Shown here piece after piece: positions 9,935 to 19,609 of a stretch of 64,000 nt of DNA. A program made the translations under genes and the position numbers. The stretch's first letter is position 1; every line of letters starts with the position of its first letter. The DNA comes from Halomonas sp. GD1P12. Lineage in GTDB: Bacteria > Pseudomonadota > Gammaproteobacteria > Pseudomonadales > Halomonadaceae. The notes beneath the pieces were generated by a model, which was not told where the DNA came from, did not search any database, and saw only the letters and a list, made by a program, of their open reading frames with translations. The DNA lies in NCBI RefSeq assembly GCF_025725645.1, contig NZ_CP107007.1, positions 3,658,001 through 3,722,000 on the forward strand, written 5' to 3'.

Positions 9935-11386
9935 TTAAATGGGATAGTGGCGCGGGCCGGTCTGAAGCGTCAGCCAGCGCAGGTCGGTGAACTCCTCGAT
10001 TACCGCCTTGCCACCGAACCGGCCGTAGCCGCTGTTTTTGACGCCGCCAAACGGCATCTGGGGCTCGTCGTGTACCGTGGGCGCGTTGATATGACAGATG
10101 CCGGTGACGATCTGGCCGGCCACGCGCAGTCCGCGGGCGCTATCACGCGTAAACACCGCGCCGGATAGGCCGTACTCGCTGTCGTTGGCGATGCGGATGG
10201 CCTCCTCTTCACCCTTGACGCGCATCATCGCGACCAACGGGCCGAAGGACTCCTCGGCGTACAGCCGCATTTCGGCGGTCACGCCATCGAGCAGCGTCGG
10301 CTGCATGACCACACCTTCCGCCTTGCCGCCACAGGCGAGCCGCGCGCCCTTGCCAGTGGCGTCGTCGATCAGCCCGTTGAGTTTGTCGCCAGCGGCCGGC
10401 GCGATGAGCGTGCCCAGGGCGTTACCCTCTTCGCGCGGGTCGCCGGCACGCAGGGTCTTCGCCTTCGCCGCGAGCTTCTCTGCGAACTCGTCGGCCACGG
10501 CCTCATCGACGATCAGGCGCTCGGTGGACATGCAGATCTGGCCCTGATTGAAGAAGGCGCCAAAGGCCGCCGCCTCGACCGCCGCATCGATGTCCGCATC
10601 GTCGAGCACCAGAAACGGTGCTTTTCCCCCCAACTCCAGCAGCACGGGCTTCAAGTGCCTGGCGGCCTGCTCGGCGATAATCCGTCCGACGTGGGTAGAG
10701 CCGGTAAAGTTGACGCGCCGCACCGCTGGATGCTCGATCAGCGTGCTGACCACGGCCGCCGCCTGTGTCGGGTCGTTGTGGATGACGTTGACCACACCGT
10801 CACCCAGGCCCGCCTCATGTAGCACCTCCCCAATCAGCGCGTGGGTTTTAGGGCACATCTCCGAGGCTTTCAGGATGACGCTGTTACCGCAGGCCAGTGG
10901 CCCGGCCAGCGCCCGGGTACCGAGAATGATGGGCGCGTTCCAGGGCGCGATGCCGACCACCACGCCGCAGGGAACGCGCACGCCCATCGCCATGCTCCCC
11001 GGCACGTTCGAAGGAATCACGTCGCCCTGGATCTGCGTCGTCAACGACGCCGACTCGCGCAGTACGTTGGCCGCTACCATCACGTTGAATCCGGCCCAGC
11101 CCGGCGTCGCCCCGGTTTCATCCACCATAGCGTCGATAAACGCTTGCTGGCGCGCCTCCATCAGGTCGGCGGCCTTGTTGAGTTTGGCGCGCCGCTCGCC
11201 CGGGCCCGTTTGCGACCAGGCCGGGAACGCGCGCTCGGCCGCTTCCACGGCGCGGTTGGCGTCGGCAGGCGACGCCGCCGCTGTCCGAGACACCGCGTCA
11301 CCGCTAAGCGGATTACAGCGATCGAAGGTGGCGCCCTCTGAGGCGGGGCACGATTGACCATCGATGAATAGCTGAACTGGGGTCAT
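9935..11386 (-). CDS. vdh: Aromatic aldehyde dehydrogenase, vanillin/benzaldehyde type
   Basis: An NAD(P)-dependent aldehyde dehydrogenase of 483 residues. The cofactor region GIAPWNAPIILGTRA, the glutamate in LELGGKAPF (about 253) and the nucleophilic cysteine in NQGQICMSTERL (about 287) are intact. The C-terminal INAPTVHDEPQMPFGGVKNS and ending TGPRHYPI are characteristic of vanillin, salicylaldehyde and benzaldehyde dehydrogenases. The start at 11386 (MTPVQLFIDGQ) is preferred over the longer open frame. It lies 70 bases after pcaL as the last gene of the pca operon. That placement argues for vanillin to vanillate, although benzaldehyde from the nearby decarboxylase would fit equally. Confidence 0.82.
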   Translation of the reverse strand: MTPVQLFIDGQSCPASEGATFDRCNPLSGDAVSRTAAASPADANRAVEAAERAFPAWSQTGPGERRAKLNKAADLMEARQQAFIDAMVDETGATPGWAGFNVMVAANVLRESASLTTQIQGDVIPSNVPGSMAMGVRVPCGVVVGIAPWNAPIILGTRALAGPLACGNSVILKASEMCPKTHALIGEVLHEAGLGDGVVNVIHNDPTQAAAVVSTLIEHPAVRRVNFTGSTHVGRIIAEQAARHLKPVLLELGGKAPFLVLDDADIDAAVEAAAFGAFFNQGQICMSTERLIVDEAVADEFAEKLAAKAKTLRAGDPREEGNALGTLIAPAAGDKLNGLIDDATGKGARLACGGKAEGVVMQPTLLDGVTAEMRLYAEESFGPLVAMMRVKGEEEAIRIANDSEYGLSGAVFTRDSARGLRVAGQIVTGICHINAPTVHDEPQMPFGGVKNSGYGRFGGKAVIEEFTDLRWLTLQTGPRHYPI

Positions 11387-11456
11387 GGTATGGCTCCGGT
11401 GAAAGCACACGCTGAGTGCATGCATTGTTATTGGTGATACGTCGTCATCCCGGCGA

Positions 11457-12626
11457 TTATTCCCCCCAGCCCAGCTCCTTGGCCAGCGCAAAGGCGTGGT
11501 TGGCGGCAGGGACACCGGCGTAGATCGCCACGTGCATCAGCACCTGGCGAAGCTCGGCCTCGGATAACCCGATGCGCTGGGCGGTCTTCAAGTGCAGCGT
11601 CAGCTCTTCACGGCCAAGCGCCGCCAAAATGCCGGTGGTGATCAGGCTGCGCTCGCGCCGGGTCAGGTCCTCGTTGCTCCAGAGCTCACCCCAGGCCAGG
11701 CGGGTGATCATCTGCTGGAAAGGCGCGTCCAGGCTGTTGGCGTTTTTGGTGGAGCGCTCGACGTGCTCCTCGCCCAGCACCTGCTTGCGCGTGGTCAGGC
11801 CCGTGGCGTAGCTCACGCCCCGGTTGGCCACGTCACCAAGTTCAGCCGCCATGACGCTCAAAAGCGTCTGCGCCAGGCGCGCCGGGGCCTCGACGGAGGG
11901 CACGTGGCCAACATTGTCGAACACCTCGAGCGGCGCGCCGTCGAGCTCGGAGGCCAGCCCCTGAAGCGTCTCGGGCGGCGTAGCCAGATCGTCGCTACCG
12001 CCAAGCAGTTGAACCTTCACTCCCTTGCCGGAAAGCTTCCCGGTGAAGGTATCGCGGCCGAGCATTTCGCAGAGCTGAGCGTAGGACTCATCGTCACCGC
12101 GCCCCATCTGCACGCACCACCCCGCTTTTAGCGCAGGGCTTGCCTCGAACGCACGGGGGCCGAACCAGCGTGGCACGATCTCCTCGGCCATCGCCGCAAG
12201 CCCTTCATCACGCACCCGCGCGGCACGGGTGTTCCAGAGCTCGGGATTGCCGATGACCGCGCCGGTATTGGTGAGCGTGGCCGACAGTAGCCGGTCGCCG
12301 TGCGCCTCGATCAACTGCTGACCGATCACTCCGCCGATGGACGTGCCCACGAAGTAAAAGTGTGCGTCTCCCGCCTGATCCACCAGCGCCAGCGCCTCAT
12401 TGGCGAGATCCGCCGGCGTGACGCGCTCGCCGCTCACGCCCTGGCTTGCGCCGTGACCGGGCAGATCCCAGGTCAGCACGCGGTAGCGCGGCAGAAGCGC
12501 CGGAAGAACGTCGTCCCACACCGCCTGACTCATGCCCAGCGGATGCGCCAGTACCACCAGCGGGTTGGTCTGGGCGCCGAGCAGCCGATAGGCGACGCTG
12601 CGGCCGTTGAACTCCAGATATGCCAT
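11457..12626 (-). CDS. pcaL: Fused 3-oxoadipate enol-lactonase / 4-carboxymuconolactone decarboxylase (PcaL)
   Basis: A two-domain enzyme of 389 residues performing successive steps of the protocatechuate branch. Residues 1 to about 260 are the PcaD alpha/beta hydrolase, with the serine nucleophile in FVGTSIGGVIG and the histidine in NVGHVPSVEAP. About 270-389 is the PcaC decarboxylase (RKQVLGEEHVERS, RRERSLITTGILAALGRE, HVAIYAGVPAANHA). The domain order D-C is that of the PcaL fusions of actinomycetes. GGAGG precedes the start at 12626, which lies 11 bases after pcaF. The fusion is continuous, with no internal stop, and no separate pcaD or pcaC is in the window. Confidence 0.92.
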   Translation of the reverse strand: MAYLEFNGRSVAYRLLGAQTNPLVVLAHPLGMSQAVWDDVLPALLPRYRVLTWDLPGHGASQGVSGERVTPADLANEALALVDQAGDAHFYFVGTSIGGVIGQQLIEAHGDRLLSATLTNTGAVIGNPELWNTRAARVRDEGLAAMAEEIVPRWFGPRAFEASPALKAGWCVQMGRGDDESYAQLCEMLGRDTFTGKLSGKGVKVQLLGGSDDLATPPETLQGLASELDGAPLEVFDNVGHVPSVEAPARLAQTLLSVMAAELGDVANRGVSYATGLTTRKQVLGEEHVERSTKNANSLDAPFQQMITRLAWGELWSNEDLTRRERSLITTGILAALGREELTLHLKTAQRIGLSEAELRQVLMHVAIYAGVPAANHAFALAKELGWGE

Positions 12627-12637
12627 GAAAACCTCCG

Positions 12638-13840
<1,203 letters not shown>

Positions 13841-13850
13841 GGGGGGCTCC

Positions 13851-14624
13851 TTACTGGCCGGCGTGGGCGCGATCGGTGCGCGCTTTCAGCTCGCGCAGAA
13901 TGGTCAGCTCGTTCTCGTCGGGCTCCGGGGTGCTTTCCAGCTGCTCGGCGAAGCGAATCTCCCAGCCGGTGGCCTCCTGGACCTGCTCGCGGGTTACCCC
14001 CGGGTGCAGCGACACCACCACCAGCTCTTTGGTCTCCGGGTCGGGCTTCATCACGCAGAGATCAGAAATCACGCGGGTCGGGCCCTTGCCGATGTTGGGC
14101 ACGTCATCGCGGCCCTTGCCGTCCCGGCCAAAGCCGAGTGTGGTGACGAAATCGACCTGCTCCACGAACGCACGGTTGGAGTGCTTGAGCGTAATGAACA
14201 CTTCGCCGGCATTGGTCGCGATTTCCGGGGCGCCGCCGCCGCCTGGCAGGCGTACCTTGGGCTCGCGGTAGTCGCCGATCAGCGTGGTGTTGAGGTTGCA
14301 GTACTTGTCGATCTGGGCGGTGCCCAGAAAGCCAACGTCGATCTTGCCGCCCTGCAGCCAGTAGCGAAACATCTCCGGCACCGCGACGGTGGTCAGCGCG
14401 GTTTCGGCAAGCTCGCCATCGCCGATGGAGAGCGGCAGCACGTTGGGTTTGGTCTGCAGCGTACCGGACTCATAAATCAGCACCACGTCCGGGGCGTGGG
14501 TCAGCCGCGCCAGATTGGCGGCTTCCGATGGCAGGCCAATGCCCACGAAGCAGGTCGAACCGTTCTCAAGCGCGCGCGCCGCAGTGACCGTCATCATTTC
14601 AGAAGAGGTGTACTCGATACTCAT
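13851..14624 (-). CDS. pcaJ: 3-oxoadipate CoA-transferase subunit B
   Basis: The beta subunit of succinyl-CoA:3-oxoadipate CoA-transferase, 257 residues. The catalytic glutamate is expected in [14 protein letters not shown] (about 58), the ESG variant of the transferase motif. The start at 14624 ([11 protein letters not shown]) shares one base with the pcaI stop (TGATG), which implies translational coupling; the longer open frame upstream overlaps pcaI and is not used. Confidence 0.92.
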   Translation of the reverse strand: MSIEYTSSEMMTVTAARALENGSTCFVGIGLPSEAANLARLTHAPDVVLIYESGTLQTKPNVLPLSIGDGELAETALTTVAVPEMFRYWLQGGKIDVGFLGTAQIDKYCNLNTTLIGDYREPKVRLPGGGGAPEIATNAGEVFITLKHSNRAFVEQVDFVTTLGFGRDGKGRDDVPNIGKGPTRVISDLCVMKPDPETKELVVVSLHPGVTREQVQEATGWEIRFAEQLESTPEPDENELTILRELKARTDRAHAGQ

Positions 14625-15442
14625 CAGGCGTTTTCTCCTGTTTGATGCACGTTTTCCTTGATCCACTGGGTGAAAGTGTCGCGGTCACGGGCGATAGCGT
14701 CCCACTCCTTGTAGAAGCGGTTGCTGCGCCCGTAATAGCCGTGGGTATAGGAAGGCAGCGCCCCCTTCTCGGCGACCGCAATGGCGCTGATCGCCCAGCC
14801 GGGAATCACGCAGGCGTTAGGGTGGGTATCGAGGTCATCGACGATCTCCTCGACCGTGACGATGCTGTGTTTGGCCGCCAGCACGGCTTCCTTCTGCACG
14901 CCGACGATGCCCTCGACCAGCACGTTGCCCTGGCGGTCCGCGCGCTGGGCGTGAATGATCGACACATCCGGGCGTACCGACGGTACCGCCGCCAGCCGCT
15001 CGCCGGTGAACGGGCACTCGATGAACTTGATCTGATCGTTGACGCTGGGCAACTCGCTGCCGATATAGCCGCGAAAAACCGCCAGCGGCAGGCCCGCCGC
15101 GCCGGCTTCGAACGCGCAGGCCATGGCGGCGTGGCTATGCTCGAGAATCTCGACCTTGTGCGGCCAGCCCTTCTCGACCGCATCGCGCAGTCGGTGCAGC
15201 GAGCCCACGCCCGGGTTACCGCCCCAGGAGAAGATCACCTTTTTTGCACAGCCGGCGCCGATCAGCTGGTCATAGATGATGTCCGGCGTCATGCGAATCA
15301 GGGTGAGGTCGCGCTTTTGCTGACGAATGACTTCGTGGCCCGCCGCGAACGGAATGAGATGGGTAAAGCCTTCCATGGCGACGGTAGCGCCGTCTTCGAC
15401 GAAGCGCGCTACCGCGTCATGCAGGCTGAGAAATTCGGCCAT
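14624..15442 (-). CDS. pcaI: 3-oxoadipate CoA-transferase subunit A
   Basis: The alpha subunit of the 3-oxoadipate CoA-transferase, 272 residues. The class I CoA-transferase features are the early glycine-rich segment VAMEGFTHLIPFAAGHE and SWGGNPGVGSLHRLRDA. It is the first gene of the leftward operon pcaIJ-pcaF-pcaL-aldehyde dehydrogenase. The 225-base region upstream carries an array of GTTCG half-sites at 14-base spacing, a likely target of the IclR regulator at 25348. Confidence 0.93.
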   Translation of the reverse strand: MAEFLSLHDAVARFVEDGATVAMEGFTHLIPFAAGHEVIRQQKRDLTLIRMTPDIIYDQLIGAGCAKKVIFSWGGNPGVGSLHRLRDAVEKGWPHKVEILEHSHAAMACAFEAGAAGLPLAVFRGYIGSELPSVNDQIKFIECPFTGERLAAVPSVRPDVSIIHAQRADRQGNVLVEGIVGVQKEAVLAAKHSIVTVEEIVDDLDTHPNACVIPGWAISAIAVAEKGALPSYTHGYYGRSNRFYKEWDAIARDRDTFTQWIKENVHQTGENA

Positions 15443-15480
15443 AGGACTGCCTCTTCAGGATGAGATGATCATCGGAACAC

Positions 15481-15540
15481 ACTGTTCGCACAACACTGTT
15501 TGCAAAACACTGTCCGCACAACGAAGTTCGCATAACGAAC
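15481..15540. repeat. 14-bp tandem operator array upstream of pcaI
   Basis: Four consecutive 14-base units start at 15481, 15495, 15509 and 15523: ACTGTTCGCACAAC, ACTGTTTGCAAAAC, ACTGTCCGCACAAC, GAAGTTCGCATAAC. The last runs into GAAC to make the palindrome GTTCG-CATAA-CGAAC (15526-15540). P. putida PcaR binds GTTCGATAATCGCAC at pcaI, the same half-sites and spacing. The array lies 39-98 bases upstream of pcaI and probably sets its control. Confidence 0.7.
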
Positions 15541-15667
15541 ATAGATTCTTGATACGAACAAGTTACTGCGCTACACGATGACCGTCAAACCTGTGACCGG
15601 GACGACAGCGCCAGCTCGACACTGGCCAAGAAGAAAAGCAGCGGGAATTATATTTTTATTCAACTAC

Positions 15668-16996
15668 TTATACAGTGATAAGCCACTGCCTGGCGCGCTC
15701 GACCTGTCGCGTACTGCTACCAAGGTATAAAGCCGGATCGCAGGCTTTCTCCAGCGCCTGCCGGGATACGGCGTTGGTGACCTCGGGATAGTCGGCCAAC
15801 ACCTCAGCGTAGGGGCGCGCGTTCAGGCGGGCCTGCTCCGCGGCCTCGGCGCTCACGGATTTCGCTTTATCCGTTCCCAGCGCCGGTGCCAGCAGCTTCG
15901 CCACCGGCTCCGCCATGATGCCGCCCCCGGTGGCCGCCAGGTTGCGCTGCATCCGCTCGGCGTGAACCTCCAGCCCCTCGAGCAGGGTCGCCGCCTGCTC
16001 AAGCGCCCCCTCCACCAGCAGCGCGCTCTCGGTCAGCGGCGCCCATTCGGCGTGCCATTCGCCCAGCCCCCGCTCGAGAGGCTGGGCAGCGGCATTGATT
16101 ACCACGCTCGTATGGCCATGGACCTGGCGCGCGGCACTGCGAATCAGCGCACAGCGCACCGGATTGCGCTTGTGGGGCATCGACGAGGATTCGCCCATGC
16201 CGGGCGCAGCGGGCTCGGCCACCTCGCCGATTTCGGTCTGGGTCATCAGGGAAATATCCAGGGCGATCTTGTCGGTAGCAGTGGCCACGGCGTCGAGCGC
16301 GGTGACGAGCGTATGCACCGGATAGCGGTCGGTATGCCAAGGCAGCACCGGCGAAGCCAGGCCCAGCCGGGTTGCCAGCGCGTCCATCCACTCAAGGCCC
16401 TCTGCGTCCCACCCGGAATGCACACCCACCGCGCCGCCGAACTGGACGGGCAGCTCGATTTCCATCAAGCGCCGCCGCGCCTGCTCGAGCCCTACCGCCC
16501 AGTGGGCCACCTTGACGCCGAAGGTGATCGGCAGCGCCTGCTGCATGAGGGTGCGCCCAACCATGGGGGTCTCGGCATGGGTCTGTATGAGGTCGATGGC
16601 CGCCGAACGGCAGCGCAGAAGCCACGCTTCCAGAGCGTGCAAGCGGGGCTTTAACAGCAGCATCAGCGCCGAATCGACCACGTCCTGGCTGGTGGCGCCC
16701 TTGTGCCAGGCGCTCTTGAGCTCGTCGTCGAGCAGCGCTCGTGCCTGCTTGACGAAGGGAATGGCCACGTTGCCGCCGGTGGCGATCCCCTGGGCGATCT
16801 CGGCGGTATCGAAGGTAGCGCCTTGAAGCTGTTCGCGCAGGCGCCGGCTCGTACCCTCGGCAAGCGCGCCCCCCTGCTCCTGAACCTCGGCCAGCGCCAG
16901 CTCGAAGGCCAGCATGGCGTCCACCACGGCGTTCTCGTCGCAGGCAGCCAGTGCCGTGCGACTCATGAAGGGGTGCTTGAAAAAGTCAGCGGGCAT
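15668..16996 (-). CDS. pcaB: 3-carboxy-cis,cis-muconate cycloisomerase
   Basis: The enzyme converting 3-carboxymuconate to 4-carboxymuconolactone; 442 residues, a member of the fumarase/aspartase superfamily. The superfamily signature GESSSMPHKRNPVRCA (about 278-293) is present. The start at 16996 (MPADFFKHPFMSRTAL) has GGAGG about 10 bases upstream; the longer frame has no support. It stands apart from pcaIJFL, separated by the 225-base regulatory region, and lies downstream of an inverted repeat at 17061-17084. Confidence 0.93.
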   Translation of the reverse strand: MPADFFKHPFMSRTALAACDENAVVDAMLAFELALAEVQEQGGALAEGTSRRLREQLQGATFDTAEIAQGIATGGNVAIPFVKQARALLDDELKSAWHKGATSQDVVDSALMLLLKPRLHALEAWLLRCRSAAIDLIQTHAETPMVGRTLMQQALPITFGVKVAHWAVGLEQARRRLMEIELPVQFGGAVGVHSGWDAEGLEWMDALATRLGLASPVLPWHTDRYPVHTLVTALDAVATATDKIALDISLMTQTEIGEVAEPAAPGMGESSSMPHKRNPVRCALIRSAARQVHGHTSVVINAAAQPLERGLGEWHAEWAPLTESALLVEGALEQAATLLEGLEVHAERMQRNLAATGGGIMAEPVAKLLAPALGTDKAKSVSAEAAEQARLNARPYAEVLADYPEVTNAVSRQALEKACDPALYLGSSTRQVERARQWLITV

Positions 16997-17060
16997 GAGG
17001 GAAAAGCCTCCAGTGAGCGTTGCTACCCAAAACAGTGATGATGATCTTCGAGACGGGAGC

Positions 17061-17084
17061 CGAGCATACCTGTGCATATGCTCG
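17061..17084. promoter_or_regulatory. Inverted repeat upstream of pcaB, putative operator
   Basis: CGAGCATA and its exact complement TATGCTCG are separated by 8 bases. The element lies 65 bases upstream of the pcaB start and past the end of the TetR gene. It resembles a dimeric-regulator site, but I do not recognise the binding protein. Confidence 0.5.
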
Positions 17085-17158
17085 GTATTCGAACCTTACG
17101 TTAATGAGCGCCATGGGCGTTTGCAATCAGTGACCCTGGGCTACCCTACGCTTCAAGG

Positions 17159-17830
17159 CTACTCATCGCCCGGGCGCACATAGCGCAACACCATGTCGTT
17201 GACGTGGTCTTCGAGCTTCTTCTGGTTTTCCGGCGAATCCTGCTGCCAATCAAAAATTTTCGAAAACGTGTATTGGTTGGAAACATTGAAAAAGGACAGC
17301 GCGCTAATCAGCCAATGCAGCTCGCGCGGGTCCAGACCGGCACGAAAACACCCCGCCTCCACGCCACGACCATAGACGCGCGAAAGCACATCAATCACTC
17401 CTGCGTTAAGCGATTGAATGAGGTCGGACTGAGCCAGAAACCGGCCGTGATGAATGTTCTCGATCATGACCAGACGAATGAAATCAGGATTTCTCGTATG
17501 GTGATTGAAGGTGAATCGTACCAACCGGCTTAGCGCCTCGAGTGGGGGTAAATGGTCAAGGTCGAGTTCGGCCTCCTGAAGACGAACTTTTTGATAGGCC
17601 GCTTCCAGGGTGTGTAGATAAAGCGTTTCCTTATCTGTGAAGTAGTAATAGATCATTCGCTTGGAGGCACGGGTCTTGTCGGCGATTTCGTCGATGCGTG
17701 CACCGGAAAACCCCTTTTCAGAAAACTCACGTGTCGCCACCGCCATGATATCGGCGCGCACCGATGCGGGATCGTTTTTTCGCTGCCGCTGAGGCTTGGC
17801 AGATACGGAGTTGGTTGCAGAACGTGCCAT
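17159..17830 (-). CDS. TetR-family regulator of the TRAP-quiC operon
   Basis: A TetR regulator of 223 residues. The N-terminal helix-turn-helix is clear (REFSEKGFSGARIDEIADKT, then SKRMIYYYFTDKETLY), and the C-terminal part resembles the TetR_C_33/YcdC-like ligand domain. The start at 17830 (MARSATNS) is preferred to a longer frame that has no ribosome binding site. It is divergent from dctP at 17994, so it most likely controls the dctPQM-quiC-aroE operon and possibly itself. The inducer may be a hydroaromatic such as shikimate or 3-dehydroshikimate, by context only. Confidence 0.82.
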   Translation of the reverse strand: MARSATNSVSAKPQRQRKNDPASVRADIMAVATREFSEKGFSGARIDEIADKTRASKRMIYYYFTDKETLYLHTLEAAYQKVRLQEAELDLDHLPPLEALSRLVRFTFNHHTRNPDFIRLVMIENIHHGRFLAQSDLIQSLNAGVIDVLSRVYGRGVEAGCFRAGLDPRELHWLISALSFFNVSNQYTFSKIFDWQQDSPENQKKLEDHVNDMVLRYVRPGDE

Positions 17831-17889
17831 GAGAGTGCCTTTTGTTGTGATGGTAGCCTTTGGTCTAGTATGCCGTATATTGACTGAAC

Positions 17890-17903
17890 GTACCATTTCG
17901 TAC
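17890..17903. promoter_or_regulatory. Possible TetR site between tetR and dctP
   Basis: GTAC-N6-GTAC within a direct repeat of CGTAC, about 90 bases upstream of dctP and 60 upstream of the TetR gene. Short and weakly supported. Confidence 0.25.
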
Positions 17904-17993
17904 ATTGTTTTTGGAGACACTACGAAACCCTTGAAAACGTCACGTCATGCGGCTTTCGAGACCGCTCACCGCTTAAAATAGAGGACAATAACA

Positions 17994-19028
17994 ATGTCAT
18001 CACGCCCAAACCGCACCATTCTCAAACGCGCGCTGACCGCCGCCGTCGCCACCGCCGTGCTGACCGCCACCGCCCAGGCGAGCGCTCAGACGCTACGCTT
18101 CGCCCACGTCGACCCGGATGATTGGACCACCTCCAAGAAAGGCGCGGCCGGCCAAGTCTTCAAAAACCTGGTGGAAGCCGAGACGGACCTGACCGTCGAG
18201 CTCTATCCGGCGGGCTCACTTGGTGGCGAAACCGAACTGATCGAAGGCGCCCAAGACGGCACCATCAGTATTGCCATGGTGTCCGGTGCCTACGCCAACT
18301 TCTGCCCGGCGGTGGCCGTGACGGACATTCCCTACACCTTCCCGTCCGCTCCGGTGGCGTGGTCGGTCATGGACGGCGAATTCGGCGACGCGCTGGCCGA
18401 GCACTGCCTGGAGCAAACAGGCCTTCGCACCCTGGCCTACGGCGAAACCGGTTTTCGCCACTTCACCAACTCGGTGCGCGCGATCCACTCGCCGGAGGAC
18501 ATGGCGGGTCTGAAATTCCGTGTGCAAACCATTCCGCTGTATCTCGAGATGGTGAGCGCGCTGGGTGCCGAACCTCAGGGCATCGCCTGGGGCGAAGTGC
18601 CGACGGCGCTGGCCACCGGCGTGGTCGACGGTCAGGAAAATCCGATTTCGGTGATCTACGGCAACAACTTCTACGAGTTCCAGGACTACCTGACCCTGGA
18701 CGGCCACGTCTACGGCGTCGATCACCTGTTGATCAACGACGAAATCTTCCAGTCGCTGACCGAGGAAGAGCAGGCCGCGGTGAAACGCGCCGCCGTGGTG
18801 GCGGGCAACACCGGTCGCGTCATCCAGCAGTTCAACTCTGCCGAGGGCATCGCCAAGCTGCAAGAAGAAGGCATGGAAGTTACCCAGCCCACCGCCGAAG
18901 AGCTCGAAGCCTTCCGCGAAGCAGCGCAGCCGCCGGTGCAGGCGTACCTGAGCGAGGAGCTGGGCGATGACGCCGCGTGGATCGATCGTCTCTCTTCCGC
19001 CGTAGAAGAGGCTTCCGCACGCTTTTAA
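17994..19028 (+). CDS. dctP: TRAP transporter solute-binding protein DctP (hydroaromatic locus)
   Basis: The periplasmic binding protein of a complete TRAP system; 344 residues with a signal peptide ending near AQASAQ (about 32). The conserved arginine lies in AGLKFRVQTIP (about 178) and the C-lobe segment GVVDGQENPIS is typical. It is followed by dctQ and dctM, then quiC and an AroE-like dehydrogenase, so the likely ligand is shikimate, quinate or 3-dehydroshikimate. A hairpin at 19049-19073 lies between dctP and dctQ and may raise the level of the binding protein over the membrane subunits. Confidence 0.88.
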   Translation: MSSRPNRTILKRALTAAVATAVLTATAQASAQTLRFAHVDPDDWTTSKKGAAGQVFKNLVEAETDLTVELYPAGSLGGETELIEGAQDGTISIAMVSGAYANFCPAVAVTDIPYTFPSAPVAWSVMDGEFGDALAEHCLEQTGLRTLAYGETGFRHFTNSVRAIHSPEDMAGLKFRVQTIPLYLEMVSALGAEPQGIAWGEVPTALATGVVDGQENPISVIYGNNFYEFQDYLTLDGHVYGVDHLLINDEIFQSLTEEEQAAVKRAAVVAGNTGRVIQQFNSAEGIAKLQEEGMEVTQPTAEELEAFREAAQPPVQAYLSEELGDDAAWIDRLSSAVEEASARF

Positions 19029-19048
19029 CCCTGTCGAATAACGCTTTG

Positions 19049-19073
19049 CGAGCGGGCCGGTGCGGTCCGCTCG
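19049..19073 (+). terminator. Hairpin between dctP and dctQ, likely attenuator or mRNA stabiliser
   Basis: A 10-bp stem with one internal mismatch (CGAGCGGGCC / GGTCCGCTCG) and a 5-base loop. It is not followed by a clear T run, so it is more likely to protect the dctP mRNA or cause partial termination than to end transcription. Confidence 0.5.
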
Positions 19074-19111
19074 TCGTTTCGTGTGCCTGACTACCGCCCG
19101 AAGGTGCTCTC

Positions 19112-19609
19112 ATGTCGTCTCTTCTCGCCCGGCTGCAACGTGGCCTGATCCTGTTCAACGCCGGCTTGGCCGGCCTTGCCATGATTTTGATCTTTTTCCT
19201 GGTGGCGGGTAACGCCTTCGCCCGCTACACCTACGGCGGCTCCATCAGCTGGGGCGAAGATACCGCCATCTACCTGATGATCTACGGGCTGATGTTTGGT
19301 ATGGCGTGGGCGTATCTACAGGACAAGCACATCGGCTTCGACCTCATTCGCCGGTTGCTGCCGGCGCGTTGGCTACGCTGGCAGGCGATCTTGATCGACC
19401 TGGTGGTGATGGCGGTGGGCATCGCACTGGTGGTCTCGGCCATCGAGTTCATCGACGCCAGGGGAAGTCGCACCTCGGCGAGTACCGGCATGCCGATGTG
19501 GCTGTACCAAGCCTCGATGCTGCTCGGCGGCGGGCTCTTGAGCCTGTCAGCCCTGATCATGGGCGCACTGAGATTAACCACGCCCGCCGACCAGGAGGTG
19601 GCGCCATGA
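19112..19609 (+). CDS. dctQ: TRAP transporter small membrane subunit DctQ
   Basis: The four-helix small permease subunit of the TRAP transporter, 165 residues. Hydrophobic segments lie at about 12-36, 50-66, 93-112 and 130-152, and the DctQ hallmark WGEDTAIYLMIYGLMFG follows the first helix. Its stop overlaps the dctM start in ATGA. Confidence 0.88.
   Translation: MSSLLARLQRGLILFNAGLAGLAMILIFFLVAGNAFARYTYGGSISWGEDTAIYLMIYGLMFGMAWAYLQDKHIGFDLIRRLLPARWLRWQAILIDLVVMAVGIALVVSAIEFIDARGSRTSASTGMPMWLYQASMLLGGGLLSLSALIMGALRLTTPADQEVAP

Noticed and set aside
11387..11515. N-terminal extension of the aldehyde dehydrogenase frame
   Set aside because: Family alignment starts at MTPVQLFIDG (11386), and the extension would overlap the end of pcaL.
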